A stretch of DNA of 5,768 nt from Thermogutta sp. (GTDB lineage Bacteria; Planctomycetota; Planctomycetia; Pirellulales; Thermoguttaceae), in the NCBI GenBank assembly GCA_012798155.1, contig JAAZNR010000485.1, positions 1-5,768 of the forward strand. The letters are read 5' to 3'. Positions within the stretch are counted from its first letter, which is position 1; each line of letters begins with the position of its first letter. Shown here piece by piece: positions 4,893 to 5,768 of this stretch. Both the position numbers and the translations under genes were made by a program. The notes under the pieces are model-generated. The model did no database searches and was not told where the DNA came from. It saw nothing but the letters and a program-made list of their open reading frames with translations.

Positions 4893-5750
4893 TTACGGGT
4901 TCAAGGAGGTGGCCGTTTCGCCGGGCGATACCTCGGCCGGCTTTGTCCCGGCCTTGCTGTTCATCACCACTTGATTCGTCAGGCTGACGACCTGCAAGGC
5001 GGCCTGAATCTCCGCCGGCGAGAAGTAGGGACGGCGCAGGCCGATCGCCGAACGGATCGTCTTTGCCGCCAATTCCTCGAAGCTCATCCCATTGTTGTAA
5101 TGCCAGGCGGCGATTTGGGCGACACGCTGGGATATCTTGCCTTCGGCCATGAGTTTGAGGACTACGCGGATCTCGTGGGGCTTTTTGGCCCAACCTTCCA
5201 GCGGGCGAATCTCGTAGCGGACGTGGGCATTGGGGTCGGCCTTGCCGTGGTCAAGGCAGACGATGGGGACTTTGGTTTGGACCACGACCTCCGGGGGGAC
5301 GTTCCACATGCCGCCGCCGTAACCGCCCCCGCCGTATCCTCCGCCGCCGTAACCGCCCCCGCCGTAACCGCCGCCGAAGCTTTGTTGGGTCCCTCCGCCG
5401 TAACCGCCGCCATAGGTATCTCCGCCGTAACCGCCGCCATAGCCGCCGCCGCCCCCGAACTGTGCCAGGACCGGCACCCCGGCGAAGGCCTCCGGCATGC
5501 GGATGCTCAGCGGCTTATCCGTCTTGTTCTTGACGCGGACGTTGCACTCGGTGGAGTCCCTGGCGATGAGCCTGACTTCCACCATCCCCTGTTCGATGGC
5601 CGCAAAGAGATCGACACTTTCAGCAGCCGGGGCCGCCTTTTTCTTGGGTTCCGCTCCGGGGGCCTGATCCGTAGCGGCGAACCACGAAATGACAACGCCG
5701 AAAAGAAAGGCGCCGACCAGACAGACGATCCGCAAAAGCGAGCGAGACAT
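4893..5750 (-). CDS. Secreted or membrane-anchored protein with YGGGG-rich insert, planctomycete-type hypothetical
   Basis: This 285-residue protein has an unknown function. Residues 1-26 form an N-terminal signal or anchor: Arg3 and Arg7, a hydrophobic stretch about 8-25, then Ala-rich sequence with a possible cleavage near Gly-Ala-Glu (32-34). A Lys/Ala/Pro linker follows. Residues about 55-97 look like a beta-sandwich edge (VEVRLIARDSTECNVRVKNK, then DKPLSIRMP and FAGVPVLAQ). Residues 99-147 are an almost pure Gly/Tyr insert. The chain then resumes with VPPE (151-154), VPIVCLDHGKADP (161-173), YEIRPLEGW (179-187), and a mainly helical C-terminal half (190-265) containing RVAQIAAWHYNNGMSFEELA. 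I recall similar secreted hypotheticals in planctomycetes, with Gly-rich segments at the same place; this is from memory. The ATG at 5750 has GGAGG 8 bases upstream; a TTG 15 bases earlier overlaps that site and is rejected. It appears monocistronic, with its own terminator. Confidence 0.85.
   Translation of the reverse strand: MSRSLLRIVCLVGAFLFGVVISWFAATDQAPGAEPKKKAAPAAESVDLFAAIEQGMVEVRLIARDSTECNVRVKNKTDKPLSIRMPEAFAGVPVLAQFGGGGGYGGGYGGDTYGGGYGGGTQQSFGGGYGGGGYGGGGYGGGGYGGGMWNVPPEVVVQTKVPIVCLDHGKADPNAHVRYEIRPLEGWAKKPHEIRVVLKLMAEGKISQRVAQIAAWHYNNGMSFEELAAKTIRSAIGLRRPYFSPAEIQAALQVVSLTNQVVMNSKAGTKPAEVSPGETATSLNP
5310..5456 (-). repeat. In-frame Gly/Tyr repeat tract (YGGGG units, 15-bp DNA repeat)
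   Basis: On the plus strand the tract reads as repeated ccgccgtaaccgcc-like units, with the most regular 15-bp copies at about 5311-5370. They encode Tyr-Gly-Gly-Gly-Gly; farther along the units are shorter and interrupted by DT, TQQSF and similar. Because the unit is a multiple of three, slippage would change copy number without breaking the frame. Confidence 0.85.
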
Positions 5751-5758
5751 GCCTGTTT

Positions 5759-5763
5759 CCTCC
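5759..5763 (-). promoter_or_regulatory. Ribosome binding site of the Gly-rich protein gene
   Basis: The minus strand reads GGAGG with an 8-base spacer to the ATG at 5750. This decides between that ATG and the upstream TTG. The promoter itself lies beyond the window. Confidence 0.75.
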
Positions 5764-5768
5764 AAAAA

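Noticed and set aside
4375..4987. Short open frames on both strands through the CGCAGAGG element
   Set aside because: Their translations are Arg/Gly/Leu-rich products of the repeat sequence, overlap each other in several frames, and have no start signals or domain content.
5751..5765. TTG start five codons upstream for the Gly-rich protein
   Set aside because: It would place the start within the GGAGG ribosome binding site that serves the ATG at 5750.

Overview
The window looks like a high-GC bacterial chromosome segment, probably from a planctomycete (Pirellulales-like). This rests on the wording of the RHS core, on a secreted YGGGG-rich protein of a kind I remember only from planctomycetes, and on dense interspersed palindromic repeats. 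The assignment comes from recall, not from a search. All four intact genes and the RHS remnant lie on the minus strand, so transcription runs from right to left.

Right to left, the layout is as follows. (1) At 4893-5750 there is a secreted or membrane-anchored protein with an YGGGG-rich insert, a strong ribosome binding site and a hairpin terminator at 4800-4823. (2) At 4225-4892 there is a non-coding spacer of about 670 bases. It holds a CGCAGAGG-type imperfect palindrome, a 12-bp tandem repeat, small hairpins and a 12-bp palindrome just upstream of the next gene. (3) At 2902-4224 and 1811-2821 there is a nucleotide-sugar pair: a UDP-HexNAc/UDP-glucose 6-dehydrogenase-type enzyme followed after 80 bases by an extended-SDR epimerase. 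Together they would oxidise and then epimerise a UDP-sugar into a uronic-acid precursor for a surface polysaccharide, in the manner of the TviB/TviC or WbpA-type pathways.

(4) At 1442-1810 there is a junction region. It contains a 166-bp near-perfect-palindromic element with 15-bp exact terminal inverted repeats (MITE-like), which marks the point where RHS homology stops. (5) At 617-1441 (open frame to 1495) there is the C-terminal end of an RHS-repeat protein: the conserved core followed by a unique tip of about 160 residues. (6) At 12-602, starting 14 bases after the RHS stop and apparently in the same transcript, there is a small putative lipoprotein.

Regions 5 and 6 are visibly less GC-rich than the sugar-nucleotide genes and look like accessory DNA. 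The arrangement of RHS tip plus small downstream gene resembles a polymorphic toxin/immunity cassette, but I recognise neither the tip nor the lipoprotein, so that is a hypothesis only. I see no tRNA, rRNA, CRISPR array or transposase gene.
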